A DNA stretch of 31,449 nt, from contig DHYU01000070.1 in the NCBI GenBank assembly GCA_002415485.1, positions 19,233 to 50,681 of the forward strand. Reading direction: 5' to 3'. The position numbers were made by a program, and so were the translations under genes. The DNA is from Proteobacteria bacterium UBA5122. Lineage in GTDB: Bacteria; Pseudomonadota; Gammaproteobacteria; Tenderiales; Tenderiaceae. The notes beneath the pieces were generated by a model that ran no database searches, was not told the DNA's origin, and saw nothing but the letters and a program-made list of their open reading frames with translations. Positions 29,521 to 31,449 of this stretch are shown piece by piece (the first letter of the stretch is position 1; every line of letters begins with the position of its first letter).

Positions 29521-31449
29521 TTAATCCAGGGGATTTGCATTTGATGAATCCATCGGCGCAGGCGGTGAATTCTGTAGTGAAGGCAAGGGATTGTCCATGC
29601 TCGATATCAGCATCACGGTGCGGTTGGGATTCACTGCCAATAAGGCTTCGGGTAAGGCTGGTTTAAGCTGGGCGAGGGCCTGATTGAAATCGCCCCCTGC
29701 ACGCGGCACCGTGAAATACGGCGTCTCCAGCGCGGTCAGTTTACCGATGGTCCCCAGCCATAGTGGTGTGTTGCCATCGCCGAGTCGGTGGCGGCTCGGC
29801 CATAGATAGAGCACCAACCCGGTATCAGGTTGAATCATATGCAGTGCTGGCGGCTCACCGTCGTGCAGCTGTGGCGGCAGCGGCAGCGTGCTCAAGACCG
29901 GTGTTTGTTGCAGCCACAACATGGCGCTGGCGGCGGTCAGGTCGGGCGGGTTTTGCCAGCCAGTGGTCGACAGTCGCAGTTGTATTGGCGTGAGTTCGCC
30001 TGCCCACTGCAGGTTCAGCGGTTGTTTTTCGATGCCGCGCGAATCGATGCGGTAGGCGGGTAGCTGTGCCCAGCCGTAGTTGCGCCAGTCGACGGGGTTT
30101 AAAGCGGTTTCAGGCTGGGTGTGGCTGTACTGCGCCAGCTGTGTGGCGTGGTTTTGGCTGATATGCCAGCTGCCGACCAGCAGCAGGGCCAGCGATGGCA
30201 CGAGCAGCAGGCCGCTCAGGCCGAGGCGGCGGCTCAAGTGGATGCGCAGGGCTGTGGCGACGACGGCGACCCAGATCAGTCCCAGCAGTAGTGCGGCGGC
30301 GACATCCGACAACCAGTGTGCGCCGAGATACAGACGGCTGAAGGCGATGCCCAGGATCCATATCCCGCCGATCGCATAGGCCAGCCAGCGCCAGCGGGGG
30401 GAGAGTTCGCGGGCGATGAGCGCGGTGAGAAAGCCGTAGAGACAGGTGGCGACCAGGGTGTGGGTGCTGGGAAAGCTGAAGCCGATCACGGCCTGCAAGT
30501 CCGGAATCGGTCGCGGGGCCTGAAAGACCTGTTTCAACCACCAGGCGCAGATCAAGCCGAAGGCCGCGCATGCGCTCAGATAGGCGCCGGTCAGCCAGCG
30601 TCGACGCCAGACCAGCCAGGCCAGCAGGCTGGCGAAGACCGCCGCGTTGACGCGCGGATCACCGAGCATGGTCAGCGCGGTCAACCAATCGTCGGCCCAC
30701 GGCGAGCGCAGTTGTTGCAGCAGGTGGTAGCTGCTGTTGTCGAGGCGGGCCAGCGGTGGGCCGAGGCTGATCAGTTGTGTCAGCCACACCATGGCGCTGG
30801 CGATGACCAACAGCACGCAGGCGATGATCAAGAGGCTGCGGGCGGCGGGCAGTTGTGGATCGATCAGCGCGTTGGTCAGTGGGCCTAGGTGGGGGTGTTG
30901 GCGGCCCCAGTTGAGCAGACGCTGGCGCAGCTCTTCGGCCCGCGGCGCCAGGTAACGATAGCTGCGATGGATCAGCCAGACGCCTAGCCACAGCGCGATG
31001 ACGACAGTGAGGATCAGTGCCACCAGTCGCGAGCCGACCTCGGCCGCAATCGCCAGCGAGGCACCGAAGACCATGCCCGGCAGCAGGTAGGCCGGCGCCC
31101 ATAGCAGCGCCGAGGCGATGTTGGCGGCGAAGAAGGTGCTGCTGCGCATGCCCATCATGCCGGCGACGGCGGGCACGATGGCGCGCAGCGGGCCGAAAAA
31201 ACGCCCGAAGAGAATGCTCTTGCCGCCGTGGCGATGGAAGAAGGCCTCGCCCTTGTCGACCATCTGCGGGTGGCGGCTCAAGGGCCACAGGTGACGCAAT
31301 CGATCCTTGTAGTGACGGCCCAGCCAATAACTGAGGCCATCACCGGCGATGGCGCCGGCGATAGCCCAGGCGCAGGCGGTGCCGAAGTCGATGACGCCGG
31401 CGGCGATCAAGGCGCCGATGCCGAACATCAGGGCCACGCCGGGGATGAA
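29521..31449 (-). CDS. DedA-PAP2-LssY_C membrane fusion protein, 5' end beyond the window
   Basis: The protein is at least 640 residues long, and the frame is open at the right edge. Counting from the GTG at 31437, residues 1 to about 155 are a DedA/SNARE-associated domain (GRFFGPLRAIVPAVAGMMGM at 78-97). Residues of about 200-395 are a PAP2 phosphatase domain with all three motifs: K302 to R309-P310, PSTH at 323-326, and SR at 367-368 with H374 and D378. Residues of about 430-610 match the LssY C-terminal domain. DedA proteins include undecaprenyl-phosphate and phospholipid flippases, and PAP2 enzymes remove phosphate from lipid pyrophosphates, so lipid-carrier recycling is a reasonable inference. 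The residues FIPG just before the GTG fit the DedA consensus, which means the real start lies outside. Confidence 0.9.
   Translation of the reverse strand, partial: FIPGVALMFGIGALIAAGVIDFGTACAWAIAGAIAGDGLSYWLGRHYKDRLRHLWPLSRHPQMVDKGEAFFHRHGGKSILFGRFFGPLRAIVPAVAGMMGMRSSTFFAANIASALLWAPAYLLPGMVFGASLAIAAEVGSRLVALILTVVIALWLGVWLIHRSYRYLAPRAEELRQRLLNWGRQHPHLGPLTNALIDPQLPAARSLLIIACVLLVIASAMVWLTQLISLGPPLARLDNSSYHLLQQLRSPWADDWLTALTMLGDPRVNAAVFASLLAWLVWRRRWLTGAYLSACAAFGLICAWWLKQVFQAPRPIPDLQAVIGFSFPSTHTLVATCLYGFLTALIARELSPRWRWLAYAIGGIWILGIAFSRLYLGAHWLSDVAAALLLGLIWVAVVATALRIHLSRRLGLSGLLLVPSLALLLVGSWHISQNHATQLAQYSHTQPETALNPVDWRNYGWAQLPAYRIDSRGIEKQPLNLQWAGELTPIQLRLSTTGWQNPPDLTAASAMLWLQQTPVLSTLPLPPQLHDGEPPALHMIQPDTGLVLYLWPSRHRLGDGNTPLWLGTIGKLTALETPYFTVPRAGGDFNQALAQLKPALPEALLAVNPNRTVMLISSMDNPLPSLQNSPPAPMDSSNANPLD

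Overview
This window looks like ordinary chromosome from a free-living, fairly GC-rich gammaproteobacterium. The placement rests on gene families and their arrangement: a two-domain-type polyphosphate:AMP phosphotransferase, a FadE-type acyl-CoA dehydrogenase beside FadI and FadJ, UbiK, a YbaK-HDOD fusion, a DUF3135 protein and a sigma-54/NtrC-type glnK-amtB promoter. The mix is more like a non-enteric (Chromatiales-type) lineage than an enteric one, but no rRNA or other marker is present to fix this. I see no tRNA, rRNA, CRISPR array, prophage or IS transposase.

Layout. 1-5285: end of a polyphosphate kinase 2 family gene, convergent with a lemA-GIDE pair; then gor, a gamma-carbonic anhydrase and a secreted SUMF1-fold protein. 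5360-8131: a rhodanese-MoeB fusion closed by a strong terminator, then a YbaK-HDOD signalling protein. 8138-11302: an alpha/beta hydrolase and a lysine/alanine-rich DUF2934 protein on the minus strand, divergent from an arginase-ornithine aminotransferase pair. 11305-13927: DUF123, DUF3135, patatin and PilZ genes. 14159-24841: one long co-directional block with gaps of at most 42 bases, holding a C92 papain-like amidase, fadE, fadI, fadJ, an acyl-CoA ligase, a YciA-type thioesterase and a TPR-sulfotransferase. It encodes fatty acid activation and a complete beta-oxidation spiral.

24842-25521 is the most unusual stretch. The last 99 codons of the sulfotransferase and the noncoding DNA behind them are repeated in tandem. 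Each copy ends in a pair of inverted GTAG-headed hairpins, the hallmark of REP/REPIN elements mobilised by RAYT transposases. The junction lies within 3 bases of a REP end.

25522-28189 holds a small secreted protein, ubiK, and the nitrogen-control pair glnK-amtB with a sigma-54 promoter, NtrC-like sites and a terminator. On the minus strand after it is a compact transcription unit for a 35-residue single-helix membrane protein: promoter, Shine-Dalgarno sequence, ORF and long terminator hairpin. It was found only by reading the minus strand directly. The window closes with a PilZ-like protein and a DedA-PAP2-LssY membrane fusion that runs off the right edge.

The best candidates for something new are the REPIN-bounded sulfotransferase remnant, the 35-residue membrane protein with its repeat-rich promoter, and the coupling of a lipid-amidase-like protein and a sulfotransferase to the beta-oxidation block.
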